Origin: Panonychus citri
Lineage: Eukaryota > Arthropoda > Arachnida > Trombidiformes > Tetranychidae
Assembly (NCBI RefSeq): GCF_014898815.1
Contig: NW_026515448.1
Span: forward strand, 1 to 64,000
Direction: 5' to 3'
Length of the DNA stretch: 64,000 bases
How positions within the stretch are numbered: the stretch's first letter is position 1; each line of letters begins with the position of its first letter. The notes beneath the pieces are model-generated. The model searched no databases. It worked only from the letters and a program-made list of their open reading frames with translations, and was not told the DNA's origin. Both the position numbers and the translations under genes were made by a program. This document shows positions 1-11,162 of the stretch, one piece after another.

Positions 1-23
1 GGAAAACCAGTTTTTGAAACGGC

Positions 24-236
24 GTGAGAAATTATGCGGGCCATTTTATTCTGGCCTGCCACAACCCGATAGTTTTCGAGAAAATTGGCCTGAAAGATCG
101 GAAGCCGCGGACATTAATTGTGTGGAATGGCAATGTTTGGTTGAAATATGCAACAATATATCGACCTATCTGTTATAAGTTCGTGTGTACTGAAGACCGT
201 GAGGTTAAGAAGCATGGATGGGTACGGAGAAAATGA
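24..236 (+). CDS. possible 3' end of an unrecognised ORF
   Basis: A 70-codon open frame begins at the window edge and runs into the first copy of the 82-bp tandem repeat, which supplies its last codons and its stop. I recognise no domain. The part before the repeat (to about 198) is less AT-rich than what follows and could be the end of an exon entering from the left. It may equally be chance. No start context or splice signal decides this. Confidence 0.15.
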   Translation: MRNYAGHFILACHNPIVFEKIGLKDRKPRTLIVWNGNVWLKYATIYRPICYKFVCTEDREVKKHGWVRRK

Positions 237-614
237 AATAGTATGACTACAACCATAGAGTAAATTGTCAGTTAGAAAGCGTGAGGTTAAGAAGCATGGA
301 TGGGTACGGAGAAAATGAAATAGTATGACTACAATCATAGAGTAAATTGTCAGTTAGAAAGCGTGAGGTTAAGAAGCATGGATGGGTACGGAGAAAATGA
401 AATAGTATGACTACAATCATAGAGTAAATTGTCAGTTAGAAAGCGTGAGGTTAAGAAACATGGATGGGTACGGATAAAATAAAGTAGTATGACTTCAACC
501 ATAGAGTAAATTGTTAGTTAGAAATCGTGAGGTTAAGACGCATGGATGGGTACGGAGAAAATAAAGTAGTATGACTACAACCATAGAGTAAATTGTCAGT
601 TAGAAAGCGTGAGG
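199..614. repeat. 82-bp tandem repeat, about 5 copies
   Basis: The phrase GTGAGGTTAAGAAGCATGG recurs at 199, 281, 363, 445 and 527, and a truncated copy starts at 609, so the spacing is exactly 82 bases each time. Copies differ by only a few substitutions, which points to recent expansion. No long frame is kept across the units, so this is read as a minisatellite. Confidence 0.9.
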
Positions 615-659
615 TTGATTGCAAAGTAGGTGTTGGGTGTTTACAAAGATGAATCGAAA

Positions 660-845
660 GAAAAGCAAAACAAAATAGAAAAAATTAAATGTATCACACC
701 CGTGATACAAAATAGAAAAAAATTAAATGTATCACACCCGTGATACAAAATAGAAAAATTCGAATGTATCACACCCGTGATACAAAATAGAAAAATTCGA
801 ATGTATCTCACCCGTGATACAAAATAGAAAAAAATTAAATGTATA
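660..845. repeat. 36-38-bp repeat carrying a GTATCAC/GTGATAC palindrome
   Basis: GTATCACACCCGTGATAC (7-bp arms, ACCC loop) occurs at 691, 729 and 765, and with one change at 803. A-rich spacers of 18-20 bases separate the copies. The spacers are themselves repeats of the same AAAATAGAAAAA phrase, so this is a short minisatellite with a hairpin in each unit. Confidence 0.85.
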
Positions 846-855
846 GAAAATAAAG

Positions 856-1815
856 CCAAAAGAAAAGGACTAGATGGATAGACGAAACAATCTCCAAGAG
901 GAAGAGATAGAAAGTGAAGCCAATTGAAAGAGAGGAGATAGAAAGTAAAGCCAATGGAAAGAGAAGAGATAGATATACGAACAAATAGCAAGAAGCAGCG
1001 CTTACATTCGATTCCAATAGCAAGAGAGGAGATAGAAAGTAAAACCTATGCAAAGAGAAGAGATGGATAGACGAACTAATAGCAAGAGAGAGAGAGAGAT
1101 ATAGAAAGTGGAGCCAATTGAAAGAGAGGAGATAGACAGACGAATAAATAGCAAGAGGAAGAGATAGAAAGTAAAGCCAATGGAAGAAGAAGAGATAGAT
1201 AAACGAACAAATAGTAAGGGAAAGAGATAGAAAGTAAAGCCAATGGGAAGAGAAGAGATAGAAAGACGAACAAATAGCAAGAAGAAGAGATAGAAAGTAA
1301 AGCCAATGGAAAAGGAAGAGATGAATAGACGAACAAATAGCAAGAGGAAGAGATAGAAAGTAAAGCCAATAGAAAAGGAAGAGATGAATAGACGAACAAA
1401 TAGCAAGAAGCAGCGCTTACATTGGACACCAATTGTAAGAGAGGAGATAGAAAAGTAAAACCTATACAAAGATAGGAGATAGAAAGGGAAACCTATACAA
1501 AGAGAGGAGATAGATAGACGAATAAATAGCAAAAGGAAGAGATAGAAAGTAAAGCCAATGGAAGAAGAAGAGATAGATAAACGAACAAATAGTAAGGCAA
1601 AGAGATAGAAAGTAAAGCCAATGGGAAGAGAAGAGATAGAAAGACGAACAAATAGCAAGAAGAAGAGATAGAAAGTAAAGCCAATGGAAAAGAAAGAGAT
1701 GAATAGACGAACATATAGCAAGAGGAAGAGATCGAAAATAAAGCCAATGGCAAGAGAAGAGACGGATGAACGAACAAATAGCAAGAAAAAGAGATAGCAA
1801 GTAAAGCCAATGGAA
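856..1815. repeat. purine-rich minisatellite with higher-order duplication
   Basis: Variants of AGAGATAGAAAGTAAAGCC, CAATGGAAAGAG and GACGAACAAATAGCAAGA alternate about every 60 bases. Longer blocks are duplicated: the phrase AAGCAGCGCTTACATT occurs near 993 and again near 1408, and the block at 1150-1300 reappears at 1520-1670. The strong purine bias opens long hydrophobic frames on the other strand, which I treat as artefacts. Confidence 0.9.
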
Positions 1816-2474
1816 TGATGTTACTGAATTAATAATATGGTATTATAAAATAATATTGAATTAATATTAATTAATTAATAATAATTAATAATTGAATAAT
1901 AATTAAATAACTAATATTGGATGAAATCTAAATTGCTTATAAGAATATGCTTAAGAAAGCCCAAAGACGAAGTTGAACCTTGAAAATTGTTTGATTTAAT
2001 TGAATCTAAATTGTCTATGAGAATTGACATTAGTTTGAAACTTGATTCATCTCGTAAGTTTTCGTCTTCACAGCCACCTCATAAAGAGCCATAGACAAAA
2101 GTTAAACTTGATGAATTGTTTAATTTAATTAAATCTAAATTGCCTATGAGAATATGCTTATATGCTTCATCTCGAAAGCTTTTTCTTCTAACAAATCGAA
2201 GGAGATTGATGAACGAACGAATAGCATGAGGAAGAGCTATAAAAGGCTGCGAATGACAATAGAAAAAAGAGCGGAAGTTTGTAAATATCGAAAGTGTAAT
2301 GAACAGACACAAAAAATCAATCACCAAATTCCAATTCAATTTTTATTATATAAATGTTCAAACAAAACATTAATAAATTTTATATCCAAATAGTTAAAGT
2401 TTGCTACCCCATAAACAGTTCTGTTACATTCTCTGCCAAAACAATTTTATTTAAATTTCAGATATTTTTCTTGC
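1816..2474. other. AT-rich spacer with a degenerate duplication
   Basis: No convincing gene is present. A TTAAT/AATTA-rich stretch (1830-1915) is followed by three related segments sharing AATCTAAATTG and CTATGAGAAT, near 1925, 1996 and 2128. An 86-codon frame on minus and a 79-codon frame on plus cross this region, but neither has a recognisable motif. Confidence 0.5.
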
Positions 2475-2641
2475 TCAGTTTTGCCTTTTCGGTCTACCTG
2501 TTTTTCCTGGCTTTTTACCACGTCTGTTTTCTGGTGGGGCAACATATGATGTTGATCCTTTACATGTAGATGGGCAAAGTCTCCTGCCAACAGTAGAGAC
2601 ACATTTATGTTTCGGCGCCCCAGGAAACTTACATGATTTTA

Positions 2642-3193
2642 CAGGGCGTTTTTTTTATCCACTACGGCTATTACACTGCATATCTTCAGAACTAAGAGTC
2701 ATATGAATGGCAGACTTGACCAGAGGACTGAACAGAATCGAAGCGCTCGATCCTACGATTTTCAAGGTCATTGAGGTCATTTAACGAAGTTAGCGTTTAA
2801 AGGTCATTTTAAGGTCGTCGTGTAAAAGAGCAAATCAAATCACACCTCAAGTCTTATTTTGAAGTTTCTGTGATGAACGGATTAGAAGATAAACATTTTT
2901 CAATCTGAAAACACTTCAAGAGCCAAGTTTATAAGAAACTCTGTATCTCAGCTGCCTTTTGACGGAATATCATCAAACATAAGGCTTAAGTGTAACCTTT
3001 TGTGTTCTTTCACACGACGACCTTAAGATGACCTTTAAACGCTACCCTCGTTAAATGACCTCAATGACCTTGAAAATCGTAGGATCGAGCGCTGCAATTC
3101 TGTTCAGTCCTCTGGTCAAGTCTGAAATTCATATGACTTTTAATTCTGGAGATATGCAGTGTAATAGCCGTAGTGGATAAAAAAAACGCCCTG
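2642..3193. mobile_element. Tc1/mariner-type MITE, 552 bp, TA target duplication
   Basis: The ends are inverted copies beginning CAGGGCGTTTTTTTTATCC, and similarity continues inward for over 200 bp on each side (2642-2860 against 2985-3193). TA flanks both ends (2640-2641 and 3194-3195). The CAGGG terminus and TA duplication fit the Tc1/mariner superfamily. There is no transposase ORF, so it is non-autonomous. With the element and one TA left out, the surrounding minus-strand frame is continuous, so it landed in coding sequence. Confidence 0.85.
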
Positions 3194-4329
3194 TATATGT
3201 CTAGTATGGGAGCATCTGGAACTTTGAAATGCACCACAAAACATGCATCGAAAATGTTTGGGCATTAGACGTACATTTTCTGGATTCGAGACATCAACCG
3301 CTCCCGAGTCAAATTTCTTGTATTTTTCCGGAAGGCCCCACTTAATTCGCTTGTTTGTAGTGATGTTACTTGGCTTTAATAAACTTGGTTCCATTGAACT
3401 AAGGCTCTTACACCAAAGGTTCCCTCGCTGTCAATTTCTACCCAGTCCATCCCAATAACTTCGTCGACGTTGAATTCCCCAACCGGACAAACGGCTGAAG
3501 TTTGCAAGTATGATGAAGATTCTCTATCTGAATCTTCAACTTCATCTGTATCTTCATCTGTATCTTCATCTGTATCTTCATCTGTATCTTCATCTGTATC
3601 TTCATCTGTATCTTCATCTGAATCAGGCTCATCATCATCATTCGTACCATTTGGAGCCAACGAAGCAGATTGCCTTGGTTGACGATTGGTCAAATTCGGT
3701 GTTTTCGTAGCTACTCTAGATTGCTTACTAGTTGAACTTTGAGGCAATGTTGTCGCCATTTGTGAAGAGTCATAATGATTGTTTAACGTTGAGACTGATG
3801 TTGGTTCCGTGATGTTTGGTTGATTTCATTCAGGCATAATTGAAGGAAAAGATGGTAAACTTACTGATTGATAGACGACAGAATTTCTTGTCGAGGTTGA
3901 TTGCATGTTGTGTTGGGCTGTATCTTCATCTGCATCAACCTCATCATCATCATTCGTACCATTTGGAGCCAACGAAGCAGATTGCCTGGGTTGACGATTG
4001 GTCAAATTCGGTGTTTTCGTAGTTGCATCGGTAGAAGTAGATGGTTTACGTTGATTGCCAACCGAAGTTGTTTCATAAATGGTTTCTATTAGTGTTGTTG
4101 GACCATTATGAAATGAGGTTGTATCGATTGATGTAGATGATGGTCTTTGATTGTTAATCGAAGTTGGTGTAGGAATTGTTCTCATCAATGTTATTGGGCC
4201 GTTGTGAGATGTGGTTGAATCGATGAGCGTAGCTTCTCCAGATCGATTACTAGTTGAATTTTGAGGCAATGCTGTCGCCATTCGTGAAAAGTCATAATGA
4301 TTGTTTAACGTTGGGACTGATGTTGGTTC

Positions 4330-5196
4330 CGTGATGTTTGGTTGATCTCGTTCAGGCATAATTGAAGGAAAAGATGGTAAACTTTCTGATTGATAGGCGA
4401 CAGAATTTGTTGTTGAGGTTGATTGCACTTGTGTTGGACTGTAATGATCATTTACCGTTGCATTTATGGATGTTGACTGTTCTACTTGATTGTTGGTCCA
4501 ATATGAGACTGTTGTTGGTTCCATGATGTTTGGTTGATCTCGTTCAGGCATAATTGAAGGAAAAGATGGTAAACTTTCTGATTGATAGGCGACAGAATTT
4601 GTTGTCGAGGTTGATTGCACTTGTGTTGGACTGTAATGATCATTTACCGTTGCATTTATGGATGTTGACTGTTCTACTTGATTGTAAGTCCAATATGAGA
4701 CTGTTGTTGGTTCCATGATGTTTGGTTGATCTCGTTCAGGCATAATTGAAGGAAAAGATGGTAAACTTTCTGATTGATAGGCGACAGAATTTGTTGTCGA
4801 GGTTGATTGCACTTGTGTTGGACTGTAATGATCATTTACCGTTGCATTTATGGATGTTGACTGTTCTACTTGATTGTTGGTCCAATATGAGACTGTTGTT
4901 GGTTCCATGATGTTTGGTTGATTTCGTTCAGGCATAATTGAAGGAAAAGATGGTAAACTTTCTGATTGATAGGCGACAGAATTTGTTGTCGAGGTTGATT
5001 GCACTTGTGTTGGACTGTAATGATCATTTACCGTTGCATTTATGGATGTTGACTGTTCTACTTGATTGTTGGTCCAATATGAGACTGTTGTTGGTTCCAT
5101 GATGTTTGGTTGATCTCGTTCAGGCATAATTGAAGGAAAAGATGGTAAACTTTCTGATTGATAGGCGACAGAATTTGTTGTGGAGGTTGATTGCAT
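4330..5196 (-). repeat. 192-bp in-frame repeat (64 codons), about 4.5 copies
   Basis: ATGATGTTTGGTTGAT recurs on the plus strand at 4523, 4715 and 4907, which is 192 bases apart and keeps the minus-strand frame. Each unit encodes PSFPSIMPERDQPN and SINATVNDHYSPTQV. The units are almost identical, so the array has expanded or been homogenised recently. A later, diverged unit near 3826 carries the stop codon. Confidence 0.9.
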
Positions 5197-5214
5197 GTTG
5201 TGTTGGGCTATAAT

Positions 5215-6400
5215 GTAACCTTTTGCTGGCTGCTGTTAGAGATGAAACACACAATTAGAATATCAATATGGTAATATATTGAATTTAGACTTTACAATTT
5301 AGGCAAACTTTTCCTGCGATTAAAACAATCCGTTTTTGCTAATAATTTGAACAGATCAACTGACACATTAAACTTAACTCGAAAAAGTTTTAATTTGGAC
5401 TGAAAAAAAGCTGTCTAAGGTAATATCTTTAATATCTGAACAATTATCTTTTATTGTTCATGCATTGTTCTAATTAACCACGAAACAATAAAGATACATA
5501 GATAATAGCGAACAATAGCAAAGGTCCTCTAGGGAAATTTTCTCTATTGTTTTCAGCCTCGTTTTGTTAACAATAAGACAACACGATGAGAAAGAAATTT
5601 ATTTTCTATTGTTCTTATTTTCAGTTGAATAACAAAATTTGATTATCTAAACAATTGTCTTTCAATTGTCCATGCATCGTTCCAATTAACATCGAAACAA
5701 TAAAGATACATAGATAATAGCGAACAATAGCAAAGGTCCTCTAGGGAAATTTTCTCTATTGTTTTCAGCCTCGTTTTGTTAACAATAAGACAACACGATG
5801 AGAAAGAAATTTATTTTCTATTGTTCTTATTTTCAGTTGAATAACAAAATTTGATTATCTAAACAATTGTCTTTCAATTGTCCATGCATCGTTCCAATTA
5901 ACATCGAAACAATAAAGATACATAGATGATAGCGAACAATTACAAAGCTCCTCAAGGGAAATTTTCTCTATTGTTTTTAGCCTCGTTTTGTTAACAATAA
6001 GACAATATTAATTGGAACGATGCATGGACAATTGAAAGACAATTGTTTAGATAATCAAATTTTGTTATCCAACTGAAAACCAGAACAATAGAAAACAATC
6101 TTTTTTCGCATCTTATTGTCGTGTTGTCTTATTGTTAACGATGCATGGACAATTAAAACATAATTGTTTAGATAATAAAATTAAAGATATTAACATAGAC
6201 AACTTTTGTTTCAGTCCAAATCAAAACTGTTTCGCGTTAAGTTTAATGTGTTATTTGATGTATTCAAGTTATTAGCAAAAGCGAATAGTTTTAATCGCAG
6301 AAAAAGTTTGCCTTAATTGTAAAGTCAAAGTCAAATTTCTCTATATCACCATATTAATATTCTAATTGTGTGTTTTATCAACAGTAGCCAACAAAAGCAA
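5215..6400. repeat. 1.2-kb imperfect palindrome
   Basis: Left-arm sequence (CACACAATTAGAATAT near 5249, GACTTTACAATT near 5288, GACTGAAA near 5398) reappears in reverse complement on the right (near 6374, 6335 and 6215). The arms include the splice-acceptor-like TAACAG and about ten exon bases of the neighbouring pseudogene, so part of a gene seems to have been copied in inverted orientation. It may instead be a foldback element. I saw no target duplication. Confidence 0.7.
5440..6005. repeat. 212-bp tandem repeat inside the palindrome, about 2.6 copies
   Basis: CGAAACAATAAAGATACATA occurs at 5481, 5693 and 5905, exactly 212 bases apart. Each unit contains CTATTGTT, AACAATAAGACAA and TTAACAATAAG, which are internally complementary ACAATA/TATTGT phrases. 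From about 6005 one unit is inverted and leads into the right arm of the palindrome. Confidence 0.85.
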
Positions 6401-6420
6401 GAACGTTGTGGAAAGCAATT

Positions 6421-7489
6421 TACGATTTGGTAAGTAAAACTTTTATTTGTATTTGTAACAATTCATCAAGTTTCTCTCTCTTTTTTGTTTGGTATTGAAC
6501 CAAATTTTGAGAGAATGATCAAACTAATCTCAGATCACATATCGTTTAATGTAAGTAGTTTTGTTCACTTTCGAAAGGTATTATAAACCTTCAGAAAGGT
6601 TAAAGATCAGGATGAGTCTCAACTCTGGTGAGAGAGCTTGATAGCTTGTTGATGTGGCATAACTGATAGTCAAGTTTGAAAAATCTGTTCTTGAGGTTAG
6701 AGAGTAAGAACAGTGAAATATTAGTACCCTTGTAGATCAATTGGATAAATTTCTAACAATTTCGCTTCTGAATTGCATGTAAAATATCTTCAGATAAGTT
6801 GTGATGTTGTTGTTTTTTCACCTGAACTATTTGTCTTACAATTAATTTGTTAGAATTTCAATTGTGAAACATTCCAAACGTTCTGAAATTTTCTTTCTCT
6901 ATTTTCCTTCATGATCATCATGGATCGACTTTTATGAATACCATATGGTACTTTTTTCTTCCTCCTTTTGTATTGTTGATTTTGAGTGTTTTTTCCTCTC
7001 GTTTTCTCTCTATTCGTTACTGTACTTCGAAAACAACGAATAATTAAATAGCAGGTAGTTAAACTGATTGTCTTCTCTAAATTTCGATAATTTGTCAATT
7101 TAACTTGAGTAATTATTCATAACACGGAGATAAAAAGAGAGAGAAAAAGCTCTCGCTTTTTGATAGATGATTCTGATTTTTATCATGATGGATAGATATT
7201 GAGTAAGTTTATTATTTCTATTAAAAAATTTTGATAGATAATCTATCATCACATAGTGAAATAATTAAATGAAAAAAAAAGATAATAGAGAAAGTAAATT
7301 TCGATTAGGTTACGATTACGTGGTTGAGAACGAGATCTTTTTTTGTTAAATAATAGTGAAACTCATTTAATATTCACATTAACTTACCTTGAGACTTGAA
7401 GGGACAATATCTTTGTGCAAATACTGATAATAGATTCTCAAGATTGTTGTTGATTTAAATGTTAAGCAGAATGGGTTTCATGACTTTAT
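6421..7489. other. AT-rich interval, at most a short exon
   Basis: On plus, ATCAACAG|TAGCC (near 6382) and ATTTG|GTAAGT (6431) could bound a 49-base exon, which mirrors the acceptor in the left palindrome arm. Otherwise I find only AT-rich sequence, a GA-rich hairpin-like stretch near 7137-7165, and no ORF with recognisable content. Confidence 0.35.
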
Positions 7490-8215
7490 ATCACTGATAT
7501 CGTAATTAACTGGAATTGATTTAGATTTCGGTTTAGGAGGTGAACTTTGGTAACTTTCAAGTTCCATTGATTTCCCTTTTTTCCACGGCTTCTTTTTTGT
7601 AGAAAACGTTCCATGTAAGGGCAATCTTTGCTCACAAGGTACTAGTGGCACAGGTTGTTTTGTTGGATGACCTTTTTGAAGGTTATTATTCTTATTATTA
7701 TTCTTCTTCTTGTTGATTTCTTAGATCGAACACTTGTTGCTTCTTTTTAGCCGCTTCTTTAGTTTTCTGAAGATCACGTTTCCGAGTCTTTTCTTTTGCT
7801 TTAATCCGCTTTTCAATCTTGATCAAGATATTGTCATCATCATCAATCTTCCAGTTTAGATTGTTCCTTTAGACGTTTTTCTCTCAACTCTTCTTCCTCT
7901 TTTCTCTTCATTTGTTCAATTCTTTTTCTTTTCTCTTCATTTCTCGATTTCGTCATCTGGGCTTTAATCTCGAAATTTTTTTGCTTATTTTGAATAACTT
8001 TCTCCTCTTTCTCTTTCATTCGGGCTAAATTAGCTTTTCTCTTCTCTTCTCCTCCAATCTTCTATTAGCGGCAGAAGCGGTGAATTTTGATAGGGGTAGA
8101 TTTGATCATCTTTGACTTTTGAGGTGGTGAGAAATTGTGTTTACGTTTTTTCAAAATCCATGCCCTTTCAATTGAATTGTCCTTAGATGGTTGACGCTTT
8201 ATCTCAAAAAATGAA
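7490..8215 (-). pseudogene. decayed Lys/Glu-rich helical protein gene
   Basis: Minus-strand frames here read as protein but change phase several times. One segment (about 8200-8090) encodes a basic Ser/Pro region. The next (about 8040-7850) encodes a charged helix of RIEQMKRKEEEELREKR type, and the next (about 7850-7690) continues it with KEKTRKRDLQKTKEAAKKK. A last segment (to about 7500) is Lys/Pro/Ser-rich. Each segment is shorter than 60 codons and is joined to the next only by a frameshift or an unseen intron. Single-helix charged regions of this kind occur in many cytoskeletal and chromosomal proteins, so I assign no family. Confidence 0.5.
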
Positions 8216-8397
8216 TGTCATTGAAAATCTTAATCATTAAATTGAAAAGTTAAAAGTGTAAATTTTCTTTTCAATAAATTCTCAACAACTTATCGATCGA
8301 TTAAATTGTTTTTTAGCGAAATGCATAAGATAATATCTGATTCATCGATTTTTCATTTTACAGACATTCAAGAATATCACAAACAAAAACTCCGAAT

Positions 8398-8838
8398 ATG
8401 AAGGGCTTCATCGTAAAAAAGAATCCGTTTATCAAAGTGATTATGTATATTCGTCCAAAAGATGGTCTGATTATTAGAACATTTGCCGTAAATGTCCAGG
8501 GATACAATTTTCGATCAACAAGGTTAGATAAGGTGAAAGAGAAAATTACTGAAATTGGCTCAGTGTACACTTGTTGGCATTCCAATTGCATTGGAGTTTT
8601 TACTTCGCGAGATCTTGCTGCCGAACCTCGTTTTCATCATCCATACCCAGGGATCCATGATTGTTCAGACGCAAACAAAAATGAATGTCGCAGAGAACTA
8701 AACAACGGGTTCACATCAAGAGCCAATCCAAATGGTTATATAAAAAAAAGGAGTTGTTATCAGAGAAGAACTAAGACTGCAGCTCTCGCATTTATTCGAG
8801 ATTATGCCAAATTTATTAAAGATGAATCGATGCAGTAA
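8398..8838 (+). CDS. FLYWCH-like zinc-finger protein, copy 1
   Basis: This 146-residue product aligns along its whole length with the gene at 11163: KNPF, the block GYNFRST (NGHDFRST in copy 2), CWHSNCIGVF, HHPYPGIHDC and a basic tail with YQRR and FIR-YA. The order aromatic block, C-x4-C, then H-H...H resembles FLYWCH/WRKY-GCM1-type zinc fingers, which usually bind DNA. That family call is by pattern only. The ATG at 8398 fits the alignment with copy 2. A TTTTACAG acceptor at 8355-8362 and open sequence after it allow an upstream exon. A 122-bp satellite follows downstream. Confidence 0.65.
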   Translation: MKGFIVKKNPFIKVIMYIRPKDGLIIRTFAVNVQGYNFRSTRLDKVKEKITEIGSVYTCWHSNCIGVFTSRDLAAEPRFHHPYPGIHDCSDANKNECRRELNNGFTSRANPNGYIKKRSCYQRRTKTAALAFIRDYAKFIKDESMQ

Positions 8839-9023
8839 ATTCACCATTTTCTAACTCATATATATATACATAGTATATTATTAAAAGTAATCATCATTAT
8901 TACTGTTACCATCGACTTCAATCAATTTTAGATTATCATTTGATAACTAAGCTGAACATCATTATTTTGAAAAAAATTATATTATATTATAATATTAAAA
9001 TTATTAAATTCTTATTAATTTAG

Positions 9024-9893
9024 AGAAATAACTGCGCAAATGAACTTCAATCAATAATGATTAATACTCATTAGTATGAAGAGGATTATATTATTATAAT
9101 GGAAGAAGTTGAAATTAATTGGTCAGACCAAGATGATGAGAGAAAAGAAATAACTGCGCAAATGAACTTCAATCAATAATTATTAATACTCATTAGTATG
9201 AGAAGGATTATATTATTATAATGGAAGAAGTTGAAATTAATTGGCCATTTTGAGATGTTGAGAGAAGAGAAAGAGTTTCGAGACCATAACTCAATTAATA
9301 ATGATTAATGCTCAATGAACCGAGAAGAAATATATTATCATAATGCAAAAGGTTTAAATTAATTGGTTATACCGAGATGATGAGAGAAGAGAAAGAGCTT
9401 CGAGACCATAACTCAATTAATAATGATTAATGCTCAATGGACCGAGAAGAAATATATTATCATAATGGAAAAGGTTGAAATTAATTGGTTATACCGAGAT
9501 GATGAGAGAAGAAAAAGAGCTTCGAGACCATAACTCAATTAATAATGATTAATGCTCAATGGACCGAGAAGAAATATATTATCATAATGGAAAAGGTTGA
9601 AATTAATTGGTTATACCGAGATGATGAGAGAAGAAAAAGAGCTTCGAGACCATAACTCAATTAATAATGATTAATGCTCAATGAACCGAGAAGAAATATA
9701 TTATCATAATGGAAAAGGTTGAAATTAATTGGTTATACCGAGATGATGAGAGAAGAGAAATAACTGCGCAAATGAACTTCAATCAATAATGATTAATACT
9801 TATTAGTATGAGAAAGATTATATTATTATAATGGAAGAAGTTGAAATTAATTGACCATTTTGAGATGTTGAGAGAAGAGAAAATGCTATGGAC
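9024..9893. repeat. 122-bp satellite, about 7 copies of two subtypes
   Basis: ACCATAACTCAATTAATAAT is found at 9283, 9405, 9527 and 9649, at 122-base spacing. A second subtype with ATAACTGCGCAAATGAAC (near 9027, 9150 and 9759) flanks these on both sides. All units share TTGAAATTAATTGG and GAGATGATGAGAGAAGA. The nested subtypes suggest stepwise expansion from the middle. Confidence 0.9.
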
Positions 9894-11100
9894 AATCTGT
9901 ATGTAGAGATCATGAGAGAAGAAAAAAGAGAGCAGAAGCTGCCATCAAGTTAGATTCTTATGGCTAGTATTATTCTATGTAATTGAATTTTTTTTGCTTA
10001 TAAATGTTCTATGGTAATTATTTACCTTATGATAAGCATGAAACTCATATAAAAATGCATCATATATAAAAAATATATAAGTATCTATACAGGTGAATAG
10101 ATACTTTTTACCCTTACAACTTTATCAAAACCATCAATACACAAATACATATCTACATATCAAGAACAACTATTTAAAAACACAATTTCGAATATGTAAT
10201 AGTATTTTCATTTTTACCTTTCTAATTTCAAGCTTTAGTTTCAATTTTCAGAGTTGCAATTTCTCTACCAACTTTTGAATTCCTCAATATGTCCTCTTGT
10301 TTCTAAGCTGAGGGTCATTGAAACACGGGTTCAGTTCCTAAAATAACAAATGCAATGTACAATGGTTCATCAGTTTTTCCTATTCAACTTCTACCCTGTG
10401 AAAAATGAAATTTTCTAACCCAAAATCCAAGTTGATTTGTACTTGATCATTTTCTCAGATCGTTTTTATCTTTATACCATATCAACAAATTGTACAAGAT
10501 TTGTACACGATTTTTTTCAAGAATTTAGCTTGATTTGTACTTGACTGTTGTACAAGGAGTTAGGATCATACGCTAGCCGTAATGGAAAATGATCCAAAGA
10601 GTCAAAGAGTGTTTGATGGACATACCAACGGTTCTGTCGGTCGTGGTATTCGGGTAGTAACTGATGATGAACTAATTGTGTTTGCCTCATAAGCCAAATG
10701 ATTGATTATCAAGTAACTAATCGCGACTTTGGCACGAAAATATCAAAAAATGACCAGCAACATAACTTTCTTATCGTTTTTGCTCTTTCGTCATTGATGA
10801 TATGATTGTATATGCTTCTCTTAAAACTGGCCAATCAATAGAGATCACCTGTCAGTCAAAGTTTATATTTTTAAGATTATGAGATATCACAGATTAAATC
10901 TGAAGTATTTTAATCGCGCATCTTATTATAGTCAATGATTGTCACATGCAAAATTATCGAAAGAGAGTAAATTGTTATCCCCTCATGACCAGGATTTGAA
11001 GAATAATAGATAAATCAACTATAAAACTGACTAGTTTTCTCGTTAGGCAGTTACATTCACTCTGAAACTTTATTCGTTCATTTTTGGTGTCTAGTTCTCT
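9894..11100. other. intergenic region upstream of FLYWCH-like copy 2
   Basis: No gene is supported. A 61-codon frame at 10093-10278 is AT-driven and featureless. The interval holds the first copy of a recurring hairpin (10079-10106) and, near 10431-10555, three similar phrases around TTGATTTGTAC and TTGTACAAG. Promoter elements for the gene at 11163 should lie at its right end. Confidence 0.4.
10079..10106. repeat. recurring hairpin, copy 1
   Basis: AAGTATCTATACA and its reverse complement (one mismatch) flank a 2-base loop, followed by a T-run and ACC. The same 13-bp arms recur at 11782 and 12128. Confidence 0.7.
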
Positions 11101-11162
11101 ATACATATTTTCGCTACTTATTTTGTTTTGTTTTGTCTTGTTCTTTTTTTCCTAACATTAAC

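Larger units (their letters stand above)
2475..5236 (-). pseudogene. decayed repeat-containing Cys-rich gene, interrupted by a MITE
   Basis: The minus-strand frame begins just inside a likely splice acceptor (CTAACAG|CAGCC, about 5236). It encodes near-identical 64-residue Ser/Thr-rich repeats (MEPTTVSYWTNNQVEQSTS type) and then Asp/Glu-rich DEDT repeats. A CGA-to-TGA change inside the repeat phrase MPER makes a stop at 3826, with the same frame open on its far side down to 3376. A one-base shift near 3380-3390 moves into the next frame, which encodes a Cys/His cluster (CMFCGA, CSHTRH). A 552-bp MITE then splits that frame at 2642-3193. Outside the MITE the frame stays open to a TGA at 2475, through more Cys residues and an AT-hook-like GRPKR tail. 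The function is unknown. Three independent lesions suggest a dead gene, though introns could explain some of them. Confidence 0.6.

Noticed and set aside
660..845. CRISPR-like array: short palindromic repeats at regular spacing
   Set aside because: Spacers are themselves copies of one A-rich phrase, there are only four units, no cas genes are nearby, and the window is clearly eukaryotic.
1002..1810. Long minus-strand frames encoding hydrophobic repeats (LLFVRLSISSLPIGF type), possibly a membrane protein
   Set aside because: They exist in all three minus phases and arise from the purine-rich minisatellite on the plus strand; no start, family or conserved ends.
2154..2393. 79-codon plus-strand basic ORF
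   Set aside because: It runs through a degenerate duplication and the end of the neighbouring spacer; no domain and a minus-strand frame of equal length covers it.
3470..3710. Plus-strand Ser/Val and Leu/His repeat frames
   Set aside because: They are the antisense of the DEDT repeats of the minus-strand pseudogene.
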